Assembly: GCF_030818575.1 (NCBI RefSeq)
Contig: NZ_JAUTAL010000001.1
Span: 496,001 to 560,000, forward strand
Reading direction: 5' to 3'
From: Chryseobacterium camelliae
Lineage (GTDB): Bacteria; Bacteroidota; Bacteroidia; Flavobacteriales; Weeksellaceae
Length of the DNA stretch: 64,000 bases
Positions 8,543 through 17,291 of this stretch are shown here, piece after piece; position 1 is the first letter of the stretch, and every line of letters starts with the position of its first letter. Under the pieces are notes generated by a model. That model made no database searches. It was not told where the DNA came from and was given only the letters and a program-made list of their open reading frames with translations. Position numbers and translations under genes: made by a program.

Positions 8543-9324
8543 TGGCTCATATGAATGAAAAACTCGTTACCGTTGACGGTAAGGAACTGCATACGGAATA
8601 CACCCATACTTTTGAAGGGAGGCCGGTACTGGTTTTCCTGCATGATTCGCTCGGTTCTGCACAGCTGTGGAGGGGCTTTCCTGAAAAACTTTCACAGGCA
8701 GCGGAATGCAATGTTTTGCTTTATGACCGTTTAGGATACGGAAAATCTCATCCGATGGAGGATCATTACCGTACAAATGATTATATGGAGCTGGAAGCAG
8801 ATCTTCTGAACGGTCTATTGGAAAAGTTGGGAATCTCCGATGCCATTCTGTTCGGGCACAGCGATGGCGGAACTATCGCCCTGATTGCTGCTGCAAAGTA
8901 TCCGGAAAGGATAAAAGCTGTTATCTGTGAAGCAGGGCACATCTTTGTGGAAGATATTACAATAAAAGGGGTGCGGGACTCTTTACAGGCTTACCGCACT
9001 ACAAATCTGGCAGTACGGCTCCGCAAATACCATGGAGAGAAAGTGGAAATGCTGTTCAGGGCCTGGACGGAAATCTGGCTGAGCGAAAGGTTCTGTAACT
9101 GGAGCATAGAATATCTGCTGAAGGACATTGCCTGCCCTTTACTCTTTATCCAGGGAGAAGCTGACGAATACGGAACGATGGATCAGGTTGAAAAAACAGT
9201 TTCTCAGGTAACCGGAATAGCAGAAAAATATAGTATCCCAGGCATCGGGCATAGTCCGCATAAAGAAGTTCCTGATAAGGTAATCAACAAGGCAGCAGAA
9301 TTTATACAGAGATTACAGGGATAA
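8542..9324 (+). CDS. Alpha/beta-fold hydrolase
   Basis: This is a cytoplasmic serine hydrolase of the alpha/beta fold, 260 residues. The nucleophile elbow GHSDGG places Ser107. The oxyanion loop is FLHDSLGS at 33-40. The acid is probably Asp209 in GEADEYG, and the base is His237 in GIGHSP. Its ATG overlaps the stop of the preceding FMN oxidoreductase gene. The substrate is unknown. An ATG three codons in (MNEK) is an alternative start. Confidence 0.85.
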   Translation: MAHMNEKLVTVDGKELHTEYTHTFEGRPVLVFLHDSLGSAQLWRGFPEKLSQAAECNVLLYDRLGYGKSHPMEDHYRTNDYMELEADLLNGLLEKLGISDAILFGHSDGGTIALIAAAKYPERIKAVICEAGHIFVEDITIKGVRDSLQAYRTTNLAVRLRKYHGEKVEMLFRAWTEIWLSERFCNWSIEYLLKDIACPLLFIQGEADEYGTMDQVEKTVSQVTGIAEKYSIPGIGHSPHKEVPDKVINKAAEFIQRLQG

Positions 9325-9364
9325 AGTACTATGAAGACATGCTGCTATCAGGATGCATCTTTTT

Positions 9365-9982
9365 TCAAAGCGTTTCCCATTCTTTTCTAATATTTTCCCT
9401 GGCCTTTTCTTCATATTTCACGGTAAATTCCTCCGTTTTAAAGATGCGATCCATGTCCAGGAAATGGCGGAGCACTTTTTTCCTGCCCGGCCGGTACAGG
9501 AAATCCGGATAAACGGAATATTCCTTTCTGATATTCAAGGTATACTCTGTATATGTTGCAGGATCGCTGCCGAGAACGGAAAGATCGGCGTCGAGAAGAT
9601 AGTTGGTGTCTGTATCATCAGAAAATTCATGCAGCTGCGTGGCGATGATCTGTTCGGCAATCCGCCGGACGGATGAAGGGCTCAACGGTAACTGCCGGAG
9701 TCTCTTGTCGGCAAGTGCGGCACTTTTCTTTTCATTGGATTTAGAGGAAGCATCATATATCGCATCATGATAAAATACTGAAAATGAAACCAGATCAAAA
9801 TCACGGATGCTGTCTTTCACCGCATCCAATTCACGGAACATACTATCAAGATGGTCAAGCGTGTGGTAATGCCTGCCCTTTTCAGTGTATTTTTTCTCTA
9901 ATTCAGTCCATAAGTTTCCGATAAGCTGACGATCCTCCGTAGACTGAAGGCAGCATTGTACAAACCTTTCCTGTATATTCAT
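9365..9982 (-). CDS. HD-domain predicted metal-dependent phosphohydrolase
   Basis: A 205-residue member of the predicted HD-like metal-dependent phosphohydrolases (COG4339-like). Metal-binding residues are visible in RHYHTLDHL (His38, His40, His44) and in the HD pair of FYHDAIYD (72-73). A downstream acidic DADLSVLG segment is near 132. Its stop is on the far side of the convergent hydrolase gene, with about 40 bases between them. The true substrate of this family is poorly known. Confidence 0.82.
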   Translation of the reverse strand: MNIQERFVQCCLQSTEDRQLIGNLWTELEKKYTEKGRHYHTLDHLDSMFRELDAVKDSIRDFDLVSFSVFYHDAIYDASSKSNEKKSAALADKRLRQLPLSPSSVRRIAEQIIATQLHEFSDDTDTNYLLDADLSVLGSDPATYTEYTLNIRKEYSVYPDFLYRPGRKKVLRHFLDMDRIFKTEEFTVKYEEKARENIRKEWETL

Positions 9983-10013
9983 TTGCTGATGATTCGGATA
10001 AAAAAAGGAACTT

Positions 10014-10313
10014 TTAAAAAGTTCCCTGATTTGCTTCGATAGCGGCTTTCAACTCAGCCCAGCCTCCGCCGTTATATCCTTCTTTAAGACCCTGGCTATT
10101 CAGGTATTCCAGAGCTTTTCCGCTTCTGTTTCCGCTTCTGCAGAAAATAACCACAGGTTTTTCAAGAGAAAGGATTTCATCCTGTCTGTCTTCCACTTCA
10201 CCCAGCGGGATGTTGGTAGCACCTTCTATATTTCCGTCCATTTCCAGCTCCATAGGCTCACGGACATCGATCAATTCATAATTTCCTGACTGTAATACTT
10301 CTGCTAACGACAT
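10014..10313 (-). CDS. Single-domain rhodanese-like protein
   Basis: A 99-residue rhodanese domain with the persulfide-carrying Cys58 in VIFCRSGNRSG, the active-site loop of sulfurtransferases. The N-terminal IDVREPMELE motif is typical. The reading frame extends upstream to 10388 but begins with a non-conserved hydrophobic stretch, so MSLAEV at 10313 is taken as the start. It is divergent from queG with a shared promoter region. Likely cytoplasmic sulfur transfer; the partner is unknown. Confidence 0.88.
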   Translation of the reverse strand: MSLAEVLQSGNYELIDVREPMELEMDGNIEGATNIPLGEVEDRQDEILSLEKPVVIFCRSGNRSGKALEYLNSQGLKEGYNGGGWAELKAAIEANQGTF

Positions 10314-10404
10314 AATTGTTGTAGATTTTAAAGTTAAAATGATGGCGTAAAGGTAAATGAAATGATTCACGTGCCCAAACACTAACAAATTTATAAAATA
10401 ATCT

Positions 10405-10412
10405 TAGTTTTG
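10405..10412 (+). promoter_or_regulatory. -7 promoter box for queG
   Basis: TAGTTTTG matches TAnnTTTG, 12 bases before the ATG at 10425. It supports 10425 over the upstream TTG at 10410, which lies inside the box. Confidence 0.6.
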
Positions 10413-10424
10413 CAAGGTGAAATT

Positions 10425-11390
10425 ATGAATTCAAACGCCGAAAAATATTCTCAGCTCATTAAATCCAAAGCCAGAAGCTTCGGGTTTCAGAACTGTGGCA
10501 TTTCGGCAGCCGATTTCCTGGAAGAAGATGCCCGCCCATTGGAAACCTGGCTGAAGAACAATTTCCATGGCGAGATGAAGTATATGGAGAATCATTTTGA
10601 CAAAAGGCTTGATCCGAGGCTTTTGGTGGAAGGTTCAAAATCTGTGATTTCGCTTTCCTATAATTATTTCCCCGAAGAAAAAATTTCTGCACTGGAAAAC
10701 TTTAAGATTTCAAAATATGCTTATGCGGAAGATTACCACGAGGTAATCAAAGAAATCCTCCGCGAAATGGTAGCAGATCTGCAGAAAGAAATCGGGGAGT
10801 TCGGTTTCAGGGTTTTTGTGGATTCGGCCCCTGTCATGGAGCGGAGCTGGGCACGCAAGTCCGGGATAGGATGGGTAGGCAAGAATGCCAATCTGATTAC
10901 CCGGCAGAGCGGATCATTTTATTTCCTGGCAGAAATCATCTGTGACCTTGAGCTGGTACCGGATCATGCCACAACAGATCATTGCGGGACCTGCCGCAAA
11001 TGTATGGATGCCTGTCCTACGCAGGCCATTGTTTCTGATAAGATTGTAGATGGCAGCAAATGCATCTCGTATGCAACGATAGAATTAAGGGATGAAATCC
11101 CTGTTCATTTCAAAAATAAAATGGACGACTGGATGTTCGGATGTGACATCTGCCAGGACGTATGCCCGTGGAACAGATTTGCAGCTCCCAACCTTCAGAC
11201 CAGATTCAGGCCTAACGAAGCCCTGAAGAACTTCAGAAAGGGGGAGTGGAAAGAGCTCACCCAGGAGCTTTTTTCAGAAATTTTCAGGAAATCTCCGGTG
11301 AAGAGAACCAAATTTGCAGGGCTCAAACGCAATATAGAATTCCTTGAACAGTCTTCCGGAACCAAGAGCGACTCATTGCCCTTAAAATAA
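10425..11390 (+). CDS. queG: Epoxyqueuosine reductase QueG
   Basis: QueG reduces epoxyqueuosine to queuosine in tRNA, the last step of Q synthesis, using cobalamin and 4Fe-4S clusters. The 321-residue product carries the catalytic-region DSAPVMERSWARKSGIGWVGKN stretch (split by the usual Ala/Gly pattern). It has two ferredoxin-type motifs, CGTCRKCMDACP and CDICQDVCPWN, with a Cys in KCISYATIE between them. The C-terminus KRTKFAGLKRN is typical. Start 10425 is chosen because the -7 box overlaps the alternative TTG start. Confidence 0.95.
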   Translation: MNSNAEKYSQLIKSKARSFGFQNCGISAADFLEEDARPLETWLKNNFHGEMKYMENHFDKRLDPRLLVEGSKSVISLSYNYFPEEKISALENFKISKYAYAEDYHEVIKEILREMVADLQKEIGEFGFRVFVDSAPVMERSWARKSGIGWVGKNANLITRQSGSFYFLAEIICDLELVPDHATTDHCGTCRKCMDACPTQAIVSDKIVDGSKCISYATIELRDEIPVHFKNKMDDWMFGCDICQDVCPWNRFAAPNLQTRFRPNEALKNFRKGEWKELTQELFSEIFRKSPVKRTKFAGLKRNIEFLEQSSGTKSDSLPLK

Positions 11391-11558
11391 AAATGACTTT
11401 CAGGAGACCGGTGATCCCACAGAAAATCAGTGCTTTTTTTGGATTCTTTTAGGAGCTGTCTTTACTCTTAAAGTGAATCTCTTCATTGATTTGGACTTTT
11501 TGTGCATACTATTTCATATTTGATACTTAAATTTAGCTATTTTTCCGATTAAAACAAA

Positions 11559-11566
11559 TAGTTTTG
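11559..11566 (+). promoter_or_regulatory. -7 promoter box before the TIGR02117-like gene
   Basis: TAGTTTTG matches TAnnTTTG and is followed by C, 46 bases before the start codon. The rest of the 11391-11558 gap shows no gene. Confidence 0.55.
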
Positions 11567-11612
11567 CAAAAAAATGAATATTAAATTTTATTAAACTCAT
11601 TGTAACATAAAT

Positions 11613-12290
11613 ATGAAAAAAGTGCTTATACTTATACTTAAAGTTTTAGCAGGCATTGTGGGGATTGTCGTGCTGTATGTCATCCTGGCTCTGGCTCTTC
11701 CATATATAGAAGTCAGGGCAAAAGATGATGGCAATCCGAAAGTAGTTCCGGTATATATCTATACGAACGGGGTGCATACCGATATTGTAATGCCGGTAAA
11801 AAACGAACTGCAGGACTGGAGTGCAATCATTCCTTACAGCAATACAAAATCAAAAAAAGATGATTACAGTTATATTGGTATCGGCTGGGGAGACAAAGGC
11901 TTTTATCTGGATACACCCACCTGGGCAGACCTTAAATTTTCAACAGCTTTCAAAGCAGCCTTCTGGCTAAGTGAATCTGCCATGCACTGCACCTATTACA
12001 AGACCATGAAAGAGGGTGCCGACTGTAAAAAGATCATGATCAGCAAAGAGCAGTATAAGGCACTTATCCATTTTGTAGAAGATAAATTTGACCGGGATAA
12101 AAACGGAAACTTTATGTATGTTCCTACCAATGCAGTCTACGGCGACAGCGATGCGTTCTATGATGCCAAAGGAACTTATAGCTTTGCGTATACCTGCAAT
12201 ACATGGACTAATAATGCGCTGAAAGCAGCCGGGCAGAAAGCGGCGTTATGGACAGCCTCTGATCTCGGGATATTCCAGCATTACAAATAA
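11613..12290 (+). CDS. TIGR02117/DUF2459 family membrane-anchored protein
   Basis: The 225-residue product has one N-terminal transmembrane segment (about 5-31, ILKVLAGIVGIVVLYVILAL), then an extracytoplasmic domain. Family hallmarks are YIYTNGVHTDIVMP, GIGWGDKGFYLDTP and the C-terminal YTCNTWTNNALKAAG with a candidate catalytic Cys. The family has no established function; the Cys and His motifs suggest a hydrolase-like fold. It is monocistronic, with its own promoter box and terminator. Confidence 0.85.
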   Translation: MKKVLILILKVLAGIVGIVVLYVILALALPYIEVRAKDDGNPKVVPVYIYTNGVHTDIVMPVKNELQDWSAIIPYSNTKSKKDDYSYIGIGWGDKGFYLDTPTWADLKFSTAFKAAFWLSESAMHCTYYKTMKEGADCKKIMISKEQYKALIHFVEDKFDRDKNGNFMYVPTNAVYGDSDAFYDAKGTYSFAYTCNTWTNNALKAAGQKAALWTASDLGIFQHYK

Positions 12291-12312
12291 GATCTGATGC
12301 CAAAAACCTTAT

Positions 12313-12341
12313 AAAAACCATTCTTATTGAATGGTTTTTCT
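12313..12341 (+). terminator. Rho-independent terminator
   Basis: Perfect 11-bp stem AAAAACCATTC / GAATGGTTTTT with a TTATT loop and T tract, closing the TIGR02117-like gene. Nothing else recognisable was seen between here and 12560. Confidence 0.92.
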
Positions 12342-12563
12342 ATGACAGCCTATTACATTTAATTCAAGCCCCCTGAAATGATTATGGGAAATGTGGTGGG
12401 ATAATTTCACAACATGCCGAATTATGAACCGGTTGGCAGATAAATTGTATTCCAATGTTAAAACGGAACTCTACAGTTGAAAATTTTACATTGATGGACT
12501 GAATAACCTTGAAGTTTTTATTTTAAAATTTGTTTATGAATATACTTAATGTTCAATTTAAAT

Positions 12564-12577
12564 GTATATTTGTATAC
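12564..12577 (+). promoter_or_regulatory. MarR operator overlapping the carotenoid operon promoter
   Basis: GTATA-TTTG-TATAC is a perfect 5-bp inverted repeat. It overlaps a -7 box, TATATTTG (12565-12572). The ATG of the marR-like gene is 15 bases downstream. A dimeric MarR protein bound here would block the promoter, so autorepression of the whole carotenoid operon is inferred. Confidence 0.55.
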
Positions 12578-12591
12578 TAACTATTTGAGTT

Positions 12592-13269
12592 ATGAAAATA
12601 GAAACTTCCATTCTAAAAGATACTTTGATCCTCCTTGAACAGTTTCATACTGATAATTCGGCTGGAAGATATACGTCCGATATTAAAGGGTTCAAAAACT
12701 GGATTGCTGAAACAATATCCTCTGAAAACACTGCTGATGTAAATGCTGTTGAAGCAGAATGGGAAGGGAAATCCGGAGGCAGGACAGCAGAAAGTGTAAT
12801 CAGTACACTGCTGGTACATCTTAACAGATATGCCAAGGCTTATTCCAGGTCGGCCATTGCAGGTTCAGGTTTTGCTACACAGGAAGATTTTATTTTCCTG
12901 ATCAGCCTGAAAGCTTTTGGGGCTATGACCAAAATGGAGCTGATCAAGAAAAATGTGCATGAAAAGCCTGCCGGGATTTTAATCATTAACAGGCTGATCA
13001 AGCAGGGCTGGGCAGAGCAGACCGATTCTGAAACAGACCGCAGGACGAAAGTAATCAGGATTACGGAACAGGGCAAGGAAGCATTGGAAAACCAGATGCA
13101 TAAAATCCGTAAAGCCACGCATATTGTTGCCGGCAACCTGAATCACAAAGAAAAATTGGACCTGATTCGCCTGCTGGATAAACTGGATAAATTTCACAAT
13201 CCTATTTATCATGAGAATATAGATCCCAGGAACCTTATTGATACCGTCTACAGGGATTATCCCTTTTGA
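12592..13269 (+). CDS. MarR-family transcriptional regulator heading the carotenoid operon
   Basis: A 225-residue winged-HTH regulator. The N-terminal 75 residues are a less conserved helical part. The MarR DNA-binding region spans roughly 100-165, ending in the wing motif TDSETDRRTKVIRITEQGKEAL, where Asp-Arg-Arg is the family signature. crtI starts 12 bases after its stop, so it is the first gene of the pigment operon. MarR-type repressors of carotenoid genes are known in other bacteria. The ligand here is unknown. The palindrome over its own promoter suggests autoregulation. Confidence 0.88.
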   Translation: MKIETSILKDTLILLEQFHTDNSAGRYTSDIKGFKNWIAETISSENTADVNAVEAEWEGKSGGRTAESVISTLLVHLNRYAKAYSRSAIAGSGFATQEDFIFLISLKAFGAMTKMELIKKNVHEKPAGILIINRLIKQGWAEQTDSETDRRTKVIRITEQGKEALENQMHKIRKATHIVAGNLNHKEKLDLIRLLDKLDKFHNPIYHENIDPRNLIDTVYRDYPF

Positions 13270-13281
13270 AAAAATTAATAT

Positions 13282-14754
13282 ATGAAAAAGAAAATAGCCA
13301 TTATAGGTTCAGGATTCTCAGGATTGTCTGCTGCATCCTATGCTGCTAAAGAAGGGCATGAGGTTCATGTCTTTGAAAAAAACAGCAGCGCCGGAGGCAG
13401 GGCAAGGCAGTTCAGGACTGACAATGGCTATGTATTCGATATGGGCCCGAGCTGGTATTGGATGCCGGATATTATGGAGTCATTTTTCGAAGATTTCGGC
13501 AGGACAGCATCGGATTTCTATCAACTGGTTCCTCTGAACCCCCAGTTTGAAATGGTGTTTTCAGATGGAACCATGAATGTTCCTCAGCAATACAGCGAAA
13601 TGAAAGCTTTGTTTGAAAAGATGGAGCCCGGAGCAGGAAAGAAACTGGATGAATTCATGAAAGATGCACAGTATAAATATGAAGTAGGAATGAAAGATTT
13701 CGTAAATAAGCCATGCTATTCATGGTTTGAATTCATGTCTCCGAAAATTGCAAAGAGTGCATTGAAACTGGACCTTTTAACCAATTTCCACCGTTTTGTC
13801 AGAAAATATTTTACGCATCCGAAGCTCATCATGCTGATGGAATTCCCCGTAATTTTTCTGGGTGCCGCTCCTAAAGATATCCCTGCTTTGTACAGTTTAA
13901 TGAATTATGGTGGATATAAACTGGGTACCTGGTATCCGATGGGCGGTTTCTCCAAAGTCATTGACGCTATGAAAGAGGTTGCCGGGCAACAGGGTGTCCA
14001 TTTTCATTTTAACAGTGCCGTCGAGCGTTTCAGTATACAAAACGGAAAAGTGACAGCTTTGGTAACCGGCAACGGTGAGGCTGAATTTGATACCGTTATC
14101 GCTTCCTCAGATTACCATCATACCGAGAAGGCGCTTCTTCCCGAAGAGTTCAGGAATTACACGGAGGAATACTGGAAGAAACGGACTTTTGCCCCATCCT
14201 GCCTTATTTATTATCTCGGATTCCGAGGAAAGATTGAAGGACTTAAACATCATACCCTGTTTTTTGAAAATGACCTGGATCTCCATACCCATGAGATCTA
14301 TACGGATAAAAAGTGGCCTGCAGAACCTTTGTTCTATGTCTGCTGTCCCTCCAAAACCGATCCGGATGTAGCACCGGAAGGATGTGAGAATGTCTTCCTG
14401 CTGATGCCGGTAGCTACAGGGATAGAGGACAATGAAGAGATCAGGGAAAAATACTTCCGCGAAATGATAGGCAGGCTGGAAAAGCACACCGGAACAGAGG
14501 GCTTATTGTCTAAGATGGAATATAAAAAAAGCTACTGCATCCGTGATTTTAAAGAAGATTACAATGCTTACGAGGGCAATGCCTACGGACTGGCCAATAC
14601 CTTATCACAAACAGCCGTTCTGAAACCCTCGCTCAGAAACAAGAAACTAAAAAACCTTTTCTATACAGGGCAGCTTACTGTACCGGGACCTGGAGTGCCA
14701 CCATCCATTATCTCCGGTAAAATTGCTGCAAGAGAAGCCACCAAAATAAGTTGA
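13282..14754 (+). CDS. crtI: Phytoene desaturase CrtI
   Basis: CrtI is an FAD-dependent desaturase that converts phytoene to lycopene at the membrane. The 490-residue product starts with the FAD/NAD dinucleotide motif IGSGFSGLSAA (8-18), followed by the Glu/Lys strand VHVFEKNSSAGGRA. The C-terminus has the bacterial-type CrtI signature FYTGQLTVPGPGVPPSIISG. It lies between the MarR regulator and crtB, with a single base between its stop and the crtB ATG. Good length and complete motifs. Confidence 0.95.
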   Translation: MKKKIAIIGSGFSGLSAASYAAKEGHEVHVFEKNSSAGGRARQFRTDNGYVFDMGPSWYWMPDIMESFFEDFGRTASDFYQLVPLNPQFEMVFSDGTMNVPQQYSEMKALFEKMEPGAGKKLDEFMKDAQYKYEVGMKDFVNKPCYSWFEFMSPKIAKSALKLDLLTNFHRFVRKYFTHPKLIMLMEFPVIFLGAAPKDIPALYSLMNYGGYKLGTWYPMGGFSKVIDAMKEVAGQQGVHFHFNSAVERFSIQNGKVTALVTGNGEAEFDTVIASSDYHHTEKALLPEEFRNYTEEYWKKRTFAPSCLIYYLGFRGKIEGLKHHTLFFENDLDLHTHEIYTDKKWPAEPLFYVCCPSKTDPDVAPEGCENVFLLMPVATGIEDNEEIREKYFREMIGRLEKHTGTEGLLSKMEYKKSYCIRDFKEDYNAYEGNAYGLANTLSQTAVLKPSLRNKKLKNLFYTGQLTVPGPGVPPSIISGKIAAREATKIS

Positions 14755-14755
14755 T

Positions 14756-15592
14756 ATGAAAAAATTATTTGATGAACTGTCTTATAAAATAAGCAAACAG
14801 ACTACCCAGCAGTACAGCACAAGCTTTTCATTGGGCATTATGGCCCTGTCTCCCAAAATCAGGAATCCCATTTATGCCATTTACGGATACGTGAGGCTTG
14901 CAGACGAGATCGTAGACAGTTTTCATGGGTATGATAAAGAAAAGCTTCTCGTTAAATTTAAAGAAGATACTTTTCAGGCACTGGAAGACGGCATTTCGCT
15001 CAATCCTATTCTACAGTCTTTTCAGGAGACGGTAAAACAATATGACATAGACCGCTCACTGATCATCCAGTTTCTGAAAAGCATGGAAATGGACCTTCAG
15101 AAAATCGATTATGATTCAGATCTTTATAAAGAATATATTCTGGGCTCAGCAGAAGTAGTGGGACTGATGTGCCTGCAAATCTTCGTGGAAGGCAATACAA
15201 AAGAATATGAAAGGCTCAAGCCTTTTGCGATGAAACTCGGCTCTGCTTTCCAGAAAGTTAATTTCCTTAGGGATATGAAGGACGATTACCAGATCCTGGG
15301 CAGGAGTTATTTCCCGGATGTGGATATTTCTTATTTTGATAATTCTGTAAAATCCAGCATCGAGAAGGACATCGAGCAGGAATTCCGTGAGGCATTGGAA
15401 GGCATCAGAAAATTGCCCGGTTCTTCACGTTTGGGAGTATACCTGGCTTACCGGTATTATATTTCGCTATTCAGGAAGATCAGGAGGACATCGGCAGCCA
15501 AGATTATCAATCAGCGTATCCGGATTTCAAACGGAAGGAAAATTTCCCTGATGATGGGTTGCTACCTTCAGTATAAAACATCTTTTTTATAG
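14756..15592 (+). CDS. crtB: Phytoene synthase CrtB
   Basis: CrtB condenses two geranylgeranyl-diphosphate molecules into phytoene. The 278-residue product has both Asp-rich magnesium-binding motifs: DEIVD at 50-54 and DMKDD at 173-177 within NFLRDMKDDYQ, the squalene/phytoene synthase signature. It is adjacent to crtI. The operon contains no GGPP synthase (crtE), so the precursor must come from elsewhere. Confidence 0.95.
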   Translation: MKKLFDELSYKISKQTTQQYSTSFSLGIMALSPKIRNPIYAIYGYVRLADEIVDSFHGYDKEKLLVKFKEDTFQALEDGISLNPILQSFQETVKQYDIDRSLIIQFLKSMEMDLQKIDYDSDLYKEYILGSAEVVGLMCLQIFVEGNTKEYERLKPFAMKLGSAFQKVNFLRDMKDDYQILGRSYFPDVDISYFDNSVKSSIEKDIEQEFREALEGIRKLPGSSRLGVYLAYRYYISLFRKIRRTSAAKIINQRIRISNGRKISLMMGCYLQYKTSFL

Positions 15593-15617
15593 CATAATCT
15601 AAACTCAGGAAAAAACA

Positions 15618-16079
15618 ATGGTACACACACTGGTAAGGGAACAGCAGCTGAACTGTGATATAGAAACTGCATGGAAGTTTTTTTCCTCTGCACATAACCT
15701 GTCTAAAATTACCCCGAAAGACATGAACTTCATTGTACGGACACAGCTGGAGAATGATGAGATTTATGAAGGGATGATCATAGATTATTATGTGTCTCCG
15801 CTCTTTGGGATCAAAATGGAGTGGCAGACGGAAATTACACAGGTTTCGCACCATAAAAGCTTTACCGATTTCCAGAAGAAAGGTCCGTACAAATTGTGGA
15901 AGCACCACCACGAATTTATAGAAAATGAACATGGCGTTCTGATGAAAGACAGGGTAGACTATGAACTTCCGATGGGATTCCTGGGAGAAATTGCCCACAA
16001 CATTCTTGTCAGGAAGAAAGTGGAAAATATTTTCAGTTACCGTCACCGGGTGCTGGAAGAAATGTTTAATAAAAAATAA
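15618..16079 (+). CDS. SRPBCC-fold (START-like) protein in the carotenoid operon
   Basis: A 153-residue protein of the SRPBCC / cyclase-dehydrase fold, a lipid-binding cavity family. Visible hallmarks are the N-terminal TAWKFFSSAHNLSKITP segment, WQTEITQV, and DRVDYELPMGFLG before a long C-terminal helix. Genes of this type are common inside flavobacterial carotenoid clusters, but their role there is not established. It could bind or present a carotenoid intermediate. It lies 25 bases after crtB and 5 bases before crtZ. Confidence 0.8.
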   Translation: MVHTLVREQQLNCDIETAWKFFSSAHNLSKITPKDMNFIVRTQLENDEIYEGMIIDYYVSPLFGIKMEWQTEITQVSHHKSFTDFQKKGPYKLWKHHHEFIENEHGVLMKDRVDYELPMGFLGEIAHNILVRKKVENIFSYRHRVLEEMFNKK

Positions 16080-16084
16080 CGGTC

Positions 16085-16543
16085 ATGAATTTTCTTATTG
16101 TTGTCATTACATTTTTTACCATGGAAGGCATTACATGGCTCATTCATAAATACATTATGCATGGGTTGCTCTGGAAACTGCACAAGGACCATCACGACCA
16201 CAGCAATGAAGGTCACATGGAGAAAAATGACTATTTCTTTGTCATATTTGCGGTTCCCACCATTGTCCTGATGTATCTGGGGACTATGCAGGGCTTTAAT
16301 TTCTACTTTTATATTGCCCTGGGAATTACACTCTACGGAATGGCGTACTTTTTTGTTCATGATATATTCATTCACCAGCGGATCAAAGTATTAAGGGATA
16401 CCCAGAATCCATATCTGTTGGCCATAAGAAGGGCCCACAAGCAGCATCATAAACATACGGGAAAAGAGCATGGGGAATGTTTCGGGTTTTTATGGGTGCC
16501 CGTAAAATATTTCAGGATGTATTTTAACAAGAAAAAAGCCTGA
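16085..16543 (+). CDS. crtZ: Beta-carotene hydroxylase CrtZ
   Basis: CrtZ is a membrane di-iron hydroxylase that turns beta-carotene into zeaxanthin. The 152-residue product has the His clusters of the fatty-acid-hydroxylase superfamily: HKYIMH, HKDHHDH, HDIFIH and RRAHKQHHKH. Hydrophobic membrane segments lie between them. The size is normal for CrtZ. It sits between the SRPBCC gene and crtY, one base before the latter's ATG. Confidence 0.93.
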   Translation: MNFLIVVITFFTMEGITWLIHKYIMHGLLWKLHKDHHDHSNEGHMEKNDYFFVIFAVPTIVLMYLGTMQGFNFYFYIALGITLYGMAYFFVHDIFIHQRIKVLRDTQNPYLLAIRRAHKQHHKHTGKEHGECFGFLWVPVKYFRMYFNKKKA

Positions 16544-16544
16544 T

Positions 16545-17291
16545 ATGCAGCAATATACCTATCTACTGATCAATTTCTTCACAGTTATCGTCTGCTTTTT
16601 ATTTTCTTTCCACCATAAGATAAAATTCAACAGGCATTTTGGAGCGTTTTTAGGAGGCTCGGTAATCGTTGCCGTTGTCTTTATTATCTGGGATGCCTGG
16701 TTTACCAAAAGAGGTGTCTGGTGGTTCAATGATGATTACCTGATCGGAATGAGAATTTTAGGTTTGCCCATTGAAGAAATCCTTTTCTTTATCTGCATCC
16801 CCTTTTCATGCCTGTTTACCTATTTCTGTCTGGATAAATTTTTCCGGCTCGACTGGAAACCGGTTCCGGAAAAGATCTTCGTTATCTTAAGCATTGCAGC
16901 TGCTCTGGGAATAGCTTTGTATTTCAACGGCCGTATCTATACGTTTGTGACTTTCCTGACAACTGCAATCAGCCTTTTTGTCTTGTATTTTGTTCTGAAA
17001 GTACGGTGGATAGGGAAAGCATCACTGATTTATCTTTTACTCATGCCAGGCTTTTTAGCCGTTAACGGAATACTTACGGGCACAGGTCTGGAGTCACCAA
17101 TTGTTAATTATACCCCCGGAACCTTTATGGGAATCCGTCTGCTGACGATTCCGCTTGAAGATACTGCCTATGGTTACGAGCTGATTCTGTGGAACATCTA
17201 TTTATTTAAAAAATTCTCTAAAAATGAGCAAAGCACAAAAGACGGAAAAGATCAATATATTCTGGTTCAGGAGAGACCTGAGGCTGGATGA
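16545..17291 (+). CDS. Lycopene cyclase CrtY (fused CrtYc-CrtYd / CarR-like type)
   Basis: A membrane lycopene cyclase made of two tandem lycopene-cyclase domains, 248 residues with about seven hydrophobic helices. The two active-site-type P-x-E-E/D motifs are LPIEEILFF (about 82-90) and IPLEDTAYG (about 204-212), the mark of fused heterodimeric cyclases. It supplies beta-carotene to CrtZ. The last 22 residues are hydrophilic and overlap the photolyase gene by 68 bases in another frame. The natural C-terminus may once have been nearer FKKFSK. Confidence 0.9.
   Translation: MQQYTYLLINFFTVIVCFLFSFHHKIKFNRHFGAFLGGSVIVAVVFIIWDAWFTKRGVWWFNDDYLIGMRILGLPIEEILFFICIPFSCLFTYFCLDKFFRLDWKPVPEKIFVILSIAAALGIALYFNGRIYTFVTFLTTAISLFVLYFVLKVRWIGKASLIYLLLMPGFLAVNGILTGTGLESPIVNYTPGTFMGIRLLTIPLEDTAYGYELILWNIYLFKKFSKNEQSTKDGKDQYILVQERPEAG

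Noticed and set aside
9330..9364. Terminator between the hydrolase and HD genes
   Set aside because: Only partial complementarity (ATGC-type) before the T run; no convincing stem.
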